Under the pieces are notes generated by a model, which was not told the DNA's origin, made no database searches, and was given only the letters and a program-made list of their open reading frames with translations. Below, piece after piece: positions 1 to 6,770 of a stretch of DNA of 42,880 bases. The number at the start of each line of letters is the position of its first letter. Positions within the stretch are counted from its first letter, which is position 1. Position numbers and translations under genes: made by a program. Source of the DNA: Pseudomonadota bacterium (lineage in GTDB: Bacteria > Pseudomonadota > Gammaproteobacteria > Burkholderiales > Burkholderiaceae_C). Location: NCBI GenBank assembly GCA_030538605.1, contig JAUNTQ010000020.1, positions 1-42,880 of the forward strand, in the 5' to 3' direction.

Positions 1-85
1 CAAACTCCGTCTGAACTTCGACAATTCCGAAGATACAAGGGTTGGGGTGGGGGCCGACCAGGGTGAATTCATCGAAGGTGGTCAG

Positions 86-128
86 CCCCCATCCCAGCCT
101 TCCCCCAACGAGGGAAGGAGCCAACAGC
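86..128. repeat. Short dispersed repeat (C-run/G-run, GCCAACAGCC end)
   Basis: A C-rich run, then a G-rich run ending in GGAGCCAACAGCC. The same arrangement recurs at 40050-40088 beside the 3' end of guaC, where it ends GGGGCCAACAGCC. Both copies are intergenic. It looks like a small dispersed repeat; no function can be read from it. The rest of positions 1-178 shows nothing that I can support. Confidence 0.45.
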
Positions 129-178
129 CGAAACCTCTGTCGGCCTGATTCAAGGAGTTGGTCATCCATGCGAGCGGC

Positions 179-240
179 AAACAGCCGGACGCCTCATGAC
201 GCAAGGAACGTTCTTTGCGTCATGAGGCGTCCGGCTGTTT
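179..240. repeat. 62-bp near-perfect palindrome, family A-like, probable terminator
   Basis: Arms of 26 nt (179-204 and 215-240) are exact inverse complements, and the 10-nt centre is itself almost self-complementary. The outer end AAACAGCCGGACGC also occurs, inverted, in the larger element at 2417-2430. It lies just past the 3' end of the small minus-strand gene and would form a long hairpin in RNA from either strand. A transcription-end role is inferred; only a short T-run (3-4 nt) follows on each strand. Confidence 0.6.
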
Positions 241-253
241 TCATTGCGGCGTT

Positions 254-439
254 TCAGTCGCCGCCGCCCCCTGCATCAGCGCCGCCTTCGGCAGGGCTGG
301 CCTCGTCGTCCGGCAGGGCGCTGTCGCCCTCACCGGGGCCGGTTTTGCGGCCGGCTTTGGCGCGGGCCTTCTCTTCTTTCTTGCGCTTTTTCTCAAGTTC
401 GCGCTGGCGTTTCTCGTAGCCGTAGTTGGGTGTGGCCAA
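254..439 (-). CDS. Small highly charged hypothetical protein (61 aa)
   Basis: The function is unknown. The start is TTG (437-439). It was chosen because a strong Shine-Dalgarno, AGAGGAGT on the minus strand (complement of 446-453), sits 6 nt upstream. The protein opens MATPNYGYEKRQRELEKK, continues as a Lys/Arg/Glu-rich stretch to about residue 32 that is probably helical, and ends in a Gly/Ala/Asp-rich tail. There is no signal peptide or membrane segment. Small proteins of this form are, to my recollection, common in Burkholderiales, but I cannot name a family. It follows the DUF2189 gene on the same strand after about 60 bp and is followed by the palindrome at 179-240. Confidence 0.7.
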   Translation of the reverse strand: MATPNYGYEKRQRELEKKRKKEEKARAKAGRKTGPGEGDSALPDDEASPAEGGADAGGGGD

Positions 440-498
440 AACGTGACTCCTCTGGTCTGGCGGTGGTTCAGGACGAGGTCAATGTACACCCTGTGGCA

Positions 499-1362
499 TC
501 AGGCGGCGGGCGCGGGCGGCTCGGTCCACTGCACGGCACCGCGATAGGCGTGCCAGCTGGCGTGGCCCAGCAGCGGGCCGATGACGAGAAAGCCCACGCC
601 CCAGGTGGCCAGCGCCCCCGCAATCAGCACCGTGATGAGAAAGCCCCACCACAGCATGGTGATGGGGTTGGCGAACATGACGCGGATGCTGGTGATGGCG
701 GCGCTGATGGCGTCGGTGTCGCGGTCGAGGATCATGGGGATGGACACCACGGCGGTGGAATACACCAGCAGCGCGAAGATTCCGCCCACGGCCAGGTAAA
801 CCAGCACGAATTCGATGTTCTCGGGGTTGAAGATGGCCTGCAGCACGCCCGTGGTGCTGGGCATGCCGGTGTTGAAGAACACCGCGAACACCACCAGCGA
901 GGCGCGTCCCCACAGCAGCTCCAGCACGATGAGCACCAGCACCAGCATGCTCATGCTGCGCAGGTGGCGGTCCCAGCAGGTGAGCGAGGCGGCCAGCTCG
1001 GGTTTTTCGCCTGCCTCGCGGCGGCGGCTCACCTCATACAGGCCCATGGCAAGAAACGGCCCCAGCAGCAGGCAGCCCGAGGCAATCGACATGACGTATT
1101 CCGGCCGGTTGCGAAACACCAGCGTGAGCACCACCGCCATGCCCCAGAAGCACGTGCCGTAGAAGAGGCCGATGCCCGGTGCGGCCATGAAGTCCTGCCA
1201 GCCCTTGGCCAGCCAGCGCAGCGGGTCGCCCACACCCAGCGGGCGCATCACGGCCTGCGGCGCGGTGGACGGGGGCGGCACGTAGGGCTGGTAGCCGGGC
1301 GGATCGGCGGGCGCGGCGGTGTTGGCAGGGGAGGGGGTGTTGGGCGCGGGCGGCTGGCTCAT
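499..1362 (-). CDS. DUF2189 family integral membrane protein
   Basis: A 287-residue inner-membrane protein of unknown function. The ATG at 1362 (MSQPPAPN) is preferred to an upstream TTG at 1398. Residues 1-40 are a Pro/Ala-rich cytoplasmic segment. About six hydrophobic segments follow, with the family-typical pattern: a first segment after LRWLAKGWQDF, then GPFLAMGLYEVSRRREAGE, the SIPMILDRDTDA loop and the closing GPLLGHASWHAYRGAV. These features match DUF2189 as I know it; the assignment rests on sequence character only. It is transcribed away from the phosphatase gene at 1555 and is probably in one unit with the small gene downstream. Confidence 0.8.
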   Translation of the reverse strand: MSQPPAPNTPSPANTAAPADPPGYQPYVPPPSTAPQAVMRPLGVGDPLRWLAKGWQDFMAAPGIGLFYGTCFWGMAVVLTLVFRNRPEYVMSIASGCLLLGPFLAMGLYEVSRRREAGEKPELAASLTCWDRHLRSMSMLVLVLIVLELLWGRASLVVFAVFFNTGMPSTTGVLQAIFNPENIEFVLVYLAVGGIFALLVYSTAVVSIPMILDRDTDAISAAITSIRVMFANPITMLWWGFLITVLIAGALATWGVGFLVIGPLLGHASWHAYRGAVQWTEPPAPAA

Positions 1363-1489
1363 CGGCGGGGCAGGGCAGCTGGATGTGGGCAGGTGCAAAC
1401 CAGCATAGCCGCGTGCCCCATGCGCTGCAACCGGGGGTTAACGAGGGCGCGCGCCGCACGCCGGGCTGCCGCCGTTTCCAGAATGACAA

Positions 1490-1513
1490 ATGCATGCCAC
1501 ACAATGCGTGCAT
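1490..1513. repeat. Inverted repeat in divergent promoter region
   Basis: ATGCATGC (1490-1497) and GCGTGCAT (1506-1513) can pair over 8 bp (one G-T) around an 8-nt centre. It lies in the 192-bp region between two divergent genes, so it could be an operator or a short hairpin. This is a weak call. Confidence 0.3.
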
Positions 1514-1554
1514 CGCGTGGCCTGCCCTGGCCTTGTTTTCTTGCTTGATTCACC

Positions 1555-2304
1555 ATGCCTCGACACCCTGACCGATCCTTGCCCCTGGCCGGCGCCAGCA
1601 ACTTCCGCGACCTGGGCGGCTATGCCGCTGCCGATGGGCGGCAGGTGCGCTGGCGCAGGCTGTTTCGCTCCGACCACCTGGCGGCGCTCACCCCCGCCGA
1701 TGCCGAGGTGCTGCGCGCGCTGGGGGTGGTGCGGGCGTTCGACTTTCGCGGCACCGCCGAGCGCGCTGCCGCCAGCTACGCGCTGGCGGGCGTGGCGCAG
1801 CACAGCCTGCCGATCGAGCCCACCGTGGTGCAGCGCATGAAAGACCTGCTGCAGGCGGGTCAGGCGCTCACGCCCGCGCACACGGTGGAGCTGATGCAGC
1901 ACACCTACCGCGCCTTCGTCAACGACAACGCGCCGCGCTTTGCCGCGCTGTTCGATGCGCTGCTGCAGGGCGATGCGCCGCTGGTGTTTCACTGCACGGC
2001 GGGCAAGGACCGCACGGGCTTTGCCGCCGCCCTCATCCTGCTGGCGCTGGGCGTGCCGCGCGAGGTGGTGATGCAGGACTATCTGCTCACCAACGAGCTG
2101 TACCGCATGCCCGCCGCCATCGATGGCCGCGTGCCGCCCGAGGTGATGCGCGTGCTGTGGCGCGTGCAGGCCGAGTTTCTCGACGCCGCGCTGCACGCGG
2201 TGGAGCACGAGCACGGCGGCATTGACGCCTATCTGGCCGACGCGCTGGGCGTGCGCGTGGCAGAGCGGCGGGCGCTGCTGGAGAGGTTCACGCAGGCGGG
2301 GTGA
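1555..2304 (+). CDS. Tyrosine/serine protein phosphatase (Tyr_phosphatase3 type)
   Basis: A 249-residue cytoplasmic phosphatase. The catalytic P-loop HCTAGKDRTG lies at residues 146-155, with nucleophile Cys147 and phosphate-binding Arg153, matching the C-x5-R signature of protein tyrosine phosphatases. The N-terminal NFRDLGGY (16-23) is the other hallmark of the Tyr_phosphatase3 family, which includes bacterial LipA-like and Mycobacterium PtpB-like enzymes that remove phosphate from proteins or phosphoinositides. The natural substrate cannot be deduced. No strong ribosome-binding site is seen before the ATG. It diverges from the DUF2189 gene and converges on ppx, with a composite palindrome between. 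Confidence 0.88.
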   Translation: MPRHPDRSLPLAGASNFRDLGGYAAADGRQVRWRRLFRSDHLAALTPADAEVLRALGVVRAFDFRGTAERAAASYALAGVAQHSLPIEPTVVQRMKDLLQAGQALTPAHTVELMQHTYRAFVNDNAPRFAALFDALLQGDAPLVFHCTAGKDRTGFAAALILLALGVPREVVMQDYLLTNELYRMPAAIDGRVPPEVMRVLWRVQAEFLDAALHAVEHEHGGIDAYLADALGVRVAERRALLERFTQAG

Positions 2305-2318
2305 GGAGAAGATGAAAA

Positions 2319-2430
2319 CCGGACGCAGAGGGCGCAGAGATTCCGCAGAGGACGCAAAAAAACAGCCAGAAAATCCGGCTTTTTTTCGCGTTTTCTGCGA
2401 GTCCTTTGCGTCCTTTGCGTCCGGCTGTTT
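2319..2430. repeat. Family A element, copy 1 (large imperfect palindrome)
   Basis: Two arms rich in GGACGCAAAGG-type units face each other (about 2319-2367 and 2373-2424), with an inner segment pairing AGCCAGAAAATCCGGC. On the minus strand the right arm reads CGGACGCAAAGGACGCAAAGG. Related copies are at 17524-17600 and 39822-39885, which share an identical 23-nt core with each other. It lies between convergent genes (phosphatase and ppx), next to a family B palindrome. Confidence 0.7.
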
Positions 2431-2450
2431 GGCTGCTCGAAGTCCTATAA

Positions 2451-2540
2451 ATATAGCTGTTTGCGCTCGTTTTAAAACGATTTCAGATATTTTTATGCCT
2501 GAAATCGCTATAAAACGTACGCAAGAAGCTATCAAAACAT
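2451..2540. repeat. Family B palindrome, copy 1
   Basis: ATAGCTGTTTGCGCTCG is followed by TTTTAAAACGATTTCAG, then the inverse: CTGAAATCG, a TTTTA-containing arm and CGTACGCAAGAAGCTAT (arms about 2453-2486 and 2499-2532). Other copies are at 6681-6770, 17700-17792 and 39927-40018. The arms carry compensating or shared differences between copies, so this is a family and not an exact duplication. It can fold in RNA from either strand. Confidence 0.75.
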
Positions 2541-2584
2541 GCTTGTGCTGGCCGTGCGGCTTGCTTGCCGCTATGCGCCTGTGG

Positions 2585-4099
2585 TCAGCTCGGCCCGTCG
2601 CTGATGACGCGCAGGCCCCAGGGGGTGCGTTGCCAGGCCACGACTTCTTCGCGCAGCAGGTGGGTGGACTGGGGCCAGGCGTTGGCCCAGCCGGCGCGCA
2701 GGCGCAGGCTGAAGCCGTGGGCGGGTTCGGCGTCGGCAGCCATGCGCAGGTCTTCGAAGGCGGGGTCTTGCCGGGCGTGGCACAGGATGACGGCCACGCG
2801 CAACGCCATCAGCTGGCGCATGAAGAGGGCGTCGCCAAAGCGCGATTCGAGCTTGCGCAGCTTGCCCCGGTGGCCCAGCACCAGCTCGCTCAGGGCGTGC
2901 AGCTCGTGCATGGAGAAGCCCGGCACGTCGGCGTTGTCGAGGATGTAGGCGCCGTGCTTGTGGTAATCGGCGTGCGAGATGCGCGAGCCGATTTCGTGCA
3001 GCCGCGCGGCCCACAGCACCTGGCGCTCGCACTCTTGCCGCGCCTGCTCGCCCATCGGCGGCAGCAGCTGGCCCAGCAGGTGCAGCGCGGTGCGCGCCAC
3101 GCGCTCGGCCTGCGGCGCGTCGGCGTGAAAGCGCGTGGCCAGGTGCTCGACAGCGGCGCTGCGCACGTCGGTCTGGGCGTGTTCGCGGTCGAGCAAATCG
3201 AACAGCGCGCCGTGGCGCAGCGCGCCGTGCGCGTGCTGCATGGTGTCGATGTCGAGCAGCTCGAACAGCGCGCGCAGCACGGCCAGCCCGCCGCCGATGA
3301 CGGCCTTGCGCTCTTCCTTGATGCCCTCCAGGCCAATGGCCTCGAAGCGGCGCGCCTTGATGAGCTTGTCGCGCAGCCAGTCGAGGCCGTCGCGGGTGAT
3401 GACGCCTTCGGCGGGTGCGCGCCCGGCCAGTGCCAGCGTGTCGGCCACTGCGCCCACCGTGCCGGACGAGCCGTAGGCGGTGTCCCAGTGCGTGTGCGAG
3501 TGGGTGCTGAGCGCGTCGTCCAGCACGGCCTTGGCGGCGACTTCGGCGCGCTCGAAGTGCCGCGCCGACAGCACGTTGCCCGGAAAGTAGCGCATCGACC
3601 AGGCCACGCTGCCCACGCGGTAGCTTTCCATGGCCTGCGCGGCGTAGCCCTGGCCGATGATCATCTCGGTGGAGCGCCCGCCGATGTCGATCACCAGGCG
3701 GCGCTCGTCCGACTGGGGCAGCAGGTGGGCCACGCCCTGGTAGATCAGGCGCGCTTCTTCGCGCCCCGAGATCACGTCGATGGGAAAGCCCAGCAGCTGC
3801 TGCGCCACGCCCAGAAACTCTTCGCGGTTGCGCGCCTCGCGCAGGGTTTGGGTGGCTACGGCGCGCACCTGATCGGGCTTGAAGCCCGCCAGGCGCTCGC
3901 CAAAGCGGGCCAGGCAGTTCCAGCCGCGCTGCATGGCTTCTTGCGACAGGCGGCGGTCGGCGTCCAGGCCGTTGCCCTGGCGCACGGTTTCCTTGTAGTA
4001 CTCCACGCGCTCGATCTGGTTCATCTCCAGGCGGGCGATTTCAAGGCGGAAGCTGTTGGAGCCCAGATCCACAGCGGCAAGGCGCGAACGGGTTGGCAT
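2585..4099 (-). CDS. ppx: Exopolyphosphatase, Ppx/GppA family
   Basis: A 504-residue cytoplasmic enzyme that removes orthophosphate from the ends of inorganic polyphosphate and may also hydrolyse pppGpp. The start at MPTRSRLAAV places the conserved nucleotide/phosphate loop DLGSNSFRLE at residues 11-20; a longer reading frame upstream lacks family character. Further ASKHA-fold signatures are visible: EARLIYQGV, the VIDIGGRSTEMI phosphate-2 loop and the YGSSGTVGAV adenosine-type loop. The C-terminal half is the HD-like helical domain (LHEIGSRISH). The length is normal for Ppx. It lies downstream of cobA on the same strand, but a terminator separates them, so it is probably transcribed alone. 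No ppk lies nearby. Confidence 0.9.
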   Translation of the reverse strand: MPTRSRLAAVDLGSNSFRLEIARLEMNQIERVEYYKETVRQGNGLDADRRLSQEAMQRGWNCLARFGERLAGFKPDQVRAVATQTLREARNREEFLGVAQQLLGFPIDVISGREEARLIYQGVAHLLPQSDERRLVIDIGGRSTEMIIGQGYAAQAMESYRVGSVAWSMRYFPGNVLSARHFERAEVAAKAVLDDALSTHSHTHWDTAYGSSGTVGAVADTLALAGRAPAEGVITRDGLDWLRDKLIKARRFEAIGLEGIKEERKAVIGGGLAVLRALFELLDIDTMQHAHGALRHGALFDLLDREHAQTDVRSAAVEHLATRFHADAPQAERVARTALHLLGQLLPPMGEQARQECERQVLWAARLHEIGSRISHADYHKHGAYILDNADVPGFSMHELHALSELVLGHRGKLRKLESRFGDALFMRQLMALRVAVILCHARQDPAFEDLRMAADAEPAHGFSLRLRAGWANAWPQSTHLLREEVVAWQRTPWGLRVISDGPS

Positions 4100-4127
4100 A
4101 GGTGGGTGAGAAAAAAAGTCGAGGCAG

Positions 4128-4151
4128 AAAAAAAGCGCCGCGCGCGGCGCC
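4128..4151 (-). terminator. Intrinsic terminator after ybiB-cobA
   Basis: The self-complementary GCGCCGCGCGCGGCGC (4135-4150) is followed on the minus strand by seven T (complement of A-run 4128-4134). It lies between the end of cobA and the start of ppx and would end the ybiB-cobA transcript. Confidence 0.65.
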
Positions 4152-4217
4152 GTCGATTGTGGCGCATTTGCCTGGCGTGCTTTTTGCGGAAGATCAGGCG
4201 TTGGCGGGACTGGCCAG

Positions 4218-5012
4218 CTATGCTTTTGATGGTGGCTTTTCATCTGGCAGATCGGCCGCATCGCCCTGCATCAGCGCGGCGTGCACGCCGTGCACCACGT
4301 CGCCCACGACCATGATGGCGGGGCTGCCCAGGCGGTGGCGGGCGAGGCTGGCGGTGAGGGTGCCAAGCGTGGCCACGCACTGGCGCTGGGTGGGCAGGGT
4401 GGCGCGCTCGATGACGGCTGCGGGGGTGTGGGCGGGCAGCGCTTGCAGCAGGCCGGCCTGGATGCGGGCGGCGCTGGCGATGCCCATGTAGATGACGAGG
4501 GTCAGGCGCAGGTCGCGCGCGGATGCGCCCATGCGCGCCCAGTCCATGCCGGGGCCGTTTTTCTGCGGGTGGCCGGTGACGAAGACCACGCCTTGCGCGC
4601 GTTCGCGGTGGGTCAGGGGCGCGCCCAGGCGGGTGAGGGCGGCCAGGCCCGCGGTGATGCCGTTGATGACCACCGGCTCGATGCCGGCGCGGCGCAGGCT
4701 TTGCACTTCTTCGCCGCCGCGCCCGAAGATGAAGGGGTCGCCCCCTTTTAGGCGCACCACGTTTTCGCCTGCGCGGGCGGCGTCGATCATGTGCTGCTCG
4801 ATGGCGGCCTGCGGCGTGCTGCGGCAGCCGCCGCGTTTGCCGACGTGGGTGATGCGGGCGGTGGGCGCGGCGTGGGCCAGCACGCCGGGGCTGACCAGGT
4901 CGTCCACCAGGATGACGGTGGCGGCCTGGATGGCGCGCATGGCGGCGACGGTGAGCAGGTCGGGGTCGCCCGGGCCGGCGCCGACCAGGCTGACGGGGCC
5001 GGGGGCGCTCAT
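4218..5012 (-). CDS. cobA: Uroporphyrinogen-III C-methyltransferase
   Basis: A 264-residue SAM-dependent enzyme that methylates uroporphyrinogen III twice to precorrin-2, the entry to siroheme and cobalamin. The GAGPGDP loop (residues 11-17) and the signature VRLKGGDPFIFGRGGEE (86-102) are both intact, as is GITAGLAAL. The single methyltransferase domain, with no CysG-type dehydrogenase/chelatase part, identifies the short SUMT form. The start ATG overlaps the ybiB stop as ATGA, so translation is probably coupled. In related bacteria this pair lies near nitrite or sulfite assimilation genes, where siroheme is needed; none are in this window. Confidence 0.92.
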   Translation of the reverse strand: MSAPGPVSLVGAGPGDPDLLTVAAMRAIQAATVILVDDLVSPGVLAHAAPTARITHVGKRGGCRSTPQAAIEQHMIDAARAGENVVRLKGGDPFIFGRGGEEVQSLRRAGIEPVVINGITAGLAALTRLGAPLTHRERAQGVVFVTGHPQKNGPGMDWARMGASARDLRLTLVIYMGIASAARIQAGLLQALPAHTPAAVIERATLPTQRQCVATLGTLTASLARHRLGSPAIMVVGDVVHGVHAALMQGDAADLPDEKPPSKA

Positions 5013-5962
5013 TCGTCGCCCAGCCGCGCGAGGTTGGAGGGGTCGTCCCGGGCGGCGATGGCCTTGCAGGCGCGCACGATGTGCTCGATCTGCGTGAGCA
5101 ACGAAGTGGGTGCCGGTATCAGCCCGCGCAGCACGGCCAGGGTGTATTTGGCGGTGGTGGCGGCGTCGATCTGCAGCGGCAGCGTGGGCAGCGTGGCGAG
5201 CGGGCCTTGCTGCGCGGCTTGCACGCACTGGGCGCTGCCGTTCAGGAACACGTCCATGCGCGGGGTGCGGCGCGGGTCGGCGACTGGCTCGCCCTCGGTG
5301 CCGCGCAGCAGCAGGGCGGGCGTGGCGGTGAGCTGGAAGGTGGCGGCCATGGCGCTGGCGTATTCGGGGTGCGTGTAGCTGCCGACGACGAGGGCCGGGC
5401 CTTGCACGGGGTTCCAGAGCTTGACCAGGCTGTGTGCGGGGTTGCGCAGGCCGATGGTGCGGCGCGCGTGCAGCAGGCGCGCCAGGCCTGGCAGCAGGCT
5501 TTCGGTGCCGACGAAGTGGACGGCACCCGCGGCCAGCGGGGCCACGGCGGGCTGCTCGTGCAGGCCGATGGCAGCCAGCACGTCGCGGGTGGCGATGCGC
5601 GCGTCTTCGGTGGCGGTGCCGTGCACCAGCACGGGCAGGCCCTTGCGCGCCAGCAGCAGCGCCAGCAGCGGGGTGAGCACGGGCAGCTTGCGCGCGCCGT
5701 TGTAGCTGGGCAGCACCACCACGGGGTGTTGCGCGGTGGCGACGGGGCGCTGTGCGCGGGCGTGCACGGCGTCGAGAAAGCCGGCCATTTCCTCGGGCGT
5801 TTCGCCCTTGATGCGCATGGCGATGCAGAAGGCGCCGATTTCCAGCTCGGTGCAGCTGCCGTCGAGCACCTGGCCGAACAGATCGGCGGCCTGCTCGCGC
5901 GCGAGCGCACGGGCGCCGGTGGCACCACGGCCGATTTCCTTGAGGTAGGCGCTGATGGACAT
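5009..5962 (-). CDS. ybiB: YbiB family glycosyltransferase-fold nucleic-acid-binding protein
   Basis: A 317-residue member of the TrpD2/YbiB family, related in fold to anthranilate phosphoribosyltransferase. The N-terminal helical domain carries EIGRGATGARALAREQAADLF and the ELEIGAFCIAMRIKGET segment typical of phosphoribosyltransferase family 3. The glycine-rich phosphoribose motif of true TrpD is altered (LPSYNGARKLPVL), consistent with the family's reported nucleic-acid binding in E. coli and not tryptophan synthesis. Start MSISAYLKE was chosen by family alignment from memory; the longer frame upstream is repeat DNA. The stop overlaps cobA by 4 bp. Confidence 0.85.
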   Translation of the reverse strand: MSISAYLKEIGRGATGARALAREQAADLFGQVLDGSCTELEIGAFCIAMRIKGETPEEMAGFLDAVHARAQRPVATAQHPVVVLPSYNGARKLPVLTPLLALLLARKGLPVLVHGTATEDARIATRDVLAAIGLHEQPAVAPLAAGAVHFVGTESLLPGLARLLHARRTIGLRNPAHSLVKLWNPVQGPALVVGSYTHPEYASAMAATFQLTATPALLLRGTEGEPVADPRRTPRMDVFLNGSAQCVQAAQQGPLATLPTLPLQIDAATTAKYTLAVLRGLIPAPTSLLTQIEHIVRACKAIAARDDPSNLARLGDE

Positions 5963-6089
5963 GGGAGCGTCGTGGGGGGTTGTCAGAAAGCGGGTGTGAA
6001 GAATACGGCAGATGCGGCGGGCGCTCGGGTCGGTGCGCCGTGGCGCTGGCACGTTGGCCGAAGCCGGTGAAAGTGCCCCATTCGCATGC

Positions 6090-6171
6090 GCAGGTTGGGC
6101 AGAGCGCCAGCGAAACCCGGCGATTGCGCGAGCCGGGCTGCTGGGTTTCGCTGGCGCTCTACCCAGCCTAC
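6090..6171. repeat. REP-like palindrome
   Basis: AGAGCGCCAGCGAAACCC (6101-6118) and its exact inverse GGGTTTCGCTGGCGCTCT (6143-6160) lie within 29-nt arms (6090-6118 and 6143-6171) that end in a CAGCCTAC-type flank. The core resembles the widespread proteobacterial extragenic repeat built on GGGTTTCGC...GCTCTACCCAGCC. Such units are often spread by RAYT transposases; none is encoded here. Confidence 0.75.
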
Positions 6172-6227
6172 AAGCGGCCGCCGCATCACCCGCCATCAGG
6201 GCTGCGTTAGCCAAGCCCTTTCAAGAG

Positions 6228-6328
6228 GCCGCGGAGCAGGCCATTGCAGAACGCCGTGCTCGGGGTCTCCCCGAGCACTAGCGTTGTCCCCCTGGGGGGA
6301 AGGCGCCGAAGGCGGCTCAGGGGGGATG
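6228..6328 (-). repeat. Family D repeat, copy 1 (3' side of thioredoxin gene)
   Basis: Read on the minus strand: CCCCCTGAGCCGCCTTCGG, then CGCCTTCCCCCCAG, a hairpin (6256-6278), then GCCTGCTCCGCGGCC. The same head and tail blocks recur, closer together, at 14000-14062 between the response regulator and sensor kinase genes. This copy begins directly after the thioredoxin-like stop codon. Confidence 0.6.
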
Positions 6329-6667
6329 TCATGCCATCACGCTTTGCAGCAGGCGGGTGATTTGCGCGGCCTGCGGCAGCACCGGCCCGGCAAAGCGCAG
6401 CACGCCGTCGCGCCCGCCGATGACGAGGGTGGGGAAGGTTTCCACGTCCACGTCGCCCAGGGCGTCGGCCTCGTCCTCGATGTCCAGCCAGCGAAAGGCC
6501 AGGCCCGCATGGGTGGCGGCGGCGGCGGTGAAGGCGGGCTGGAACTCGCGGCAGGTGCCGCACCAGTCGGCGCACAGGCAGATGACCGCGCCTTCGGCCG
6601 CAGGCGCACCCGCCAGCGTGTCGGCCAGCAGGGCGCGCAGGTCGGGGTCGGTGAGGGCGTGATTCAT
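6329..6667 (-). CDS. Thioredoxin-like protein
   Basis: A 112-residue thioredoxin-fold protein. The active site WCGTC (residues 35-39) differs from the standard WCGPC by Thr in place of Pro. The cis-proline motif is seen as ETFPTLVI, and the preceding segment FRWLDIEDEAD fits the third strand. Two further cysteines (30 and 32) lie just before the active site. There is no signal peptide, so it should be cytosolic and act as a thiol-disulfide oxidoreductase; partners are unknown. It is downstream of mrpG on the same strand, but a family B palindrome with a T-run ends 13 bp before its ATG, which makes simple co-transcription doubtful. Confidence 0.85.
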   Translation of the reverse strand: MNHALTDPDLRALLADTLAGAPAAEGAVICLCADWCGTCREFQPAFTAAAATHAGLAFRWLDIEDEADALGDVDVETFPTLVIGGRDGVLRFAGPVLPQAAQITRLLQSVMA

Positions 6668-6680
6668 CTGCGGATGATTG

Positions 6681-6770
6681 AAAAGTGAGCTGCTTGCGTA
6701 CGTTTTAAAACGATTTCAGATACTTTTATATCTAAATATGGCTTATAGAGTGCGCAAACAGCTCACTTTT
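6681..6770. repeat. Family B palindrome, copy 2, between mrpG and thioredoxin gene
   Basis: AAAAGTGAGCTGCTTGCG (6681-6698) faces TGCGCAAACAGCTCACTTTT (6751-6770), complementary except for about two positions. The element abuts the mrpG stop codon (6771-6773) and fills most of the 103-bp gap. On the minus strand it ends in TTTT and would work as an intrinsic terminator of the Mrp transcript. The centre is AT-rich and more diverged than in other copies. Confidence 0.7.

Larger units (their letters stand above)
5963..6328. other. 366-bp gap filled by dispersed repeats
   Basis: No gene is seen. The gap lies between ybiB (start) and the thioredoxin-like gene (end), both minus. It holds a REP-like palindrome (6090-6171), a perfect 10-bp hairpin with a 3-nt loop (GTGCTCGGGG, 6256-6265, against 6269-6278), and a family D repeat that reaches the thioredoxin stop codon. 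The ybiB promoter should lie here, but I cannot place it. Confidence 0.7.

Noticed and set aside
2319..2430. CRISPR-like array from the repeated GGACGCAAAGG units
   Set aside because: The units are too short and unevenly spaced, form an inverted pair and not direct repeats with spacers, and no cas gene is present.
4100..4217. Cobalamin or other riboswitch near cobA
   Set aside because: The gap lies after cobA, not before it, and holds only a terminator hairpin; no riboswitch core was recognised upstream of ybiB either.
6090..6171. Insertion sequence ends
   Set aside because: Only 82 bp lie between the outer ends of the arms, no transposase fragment is coded, and the sequence fits a REP-type unit.
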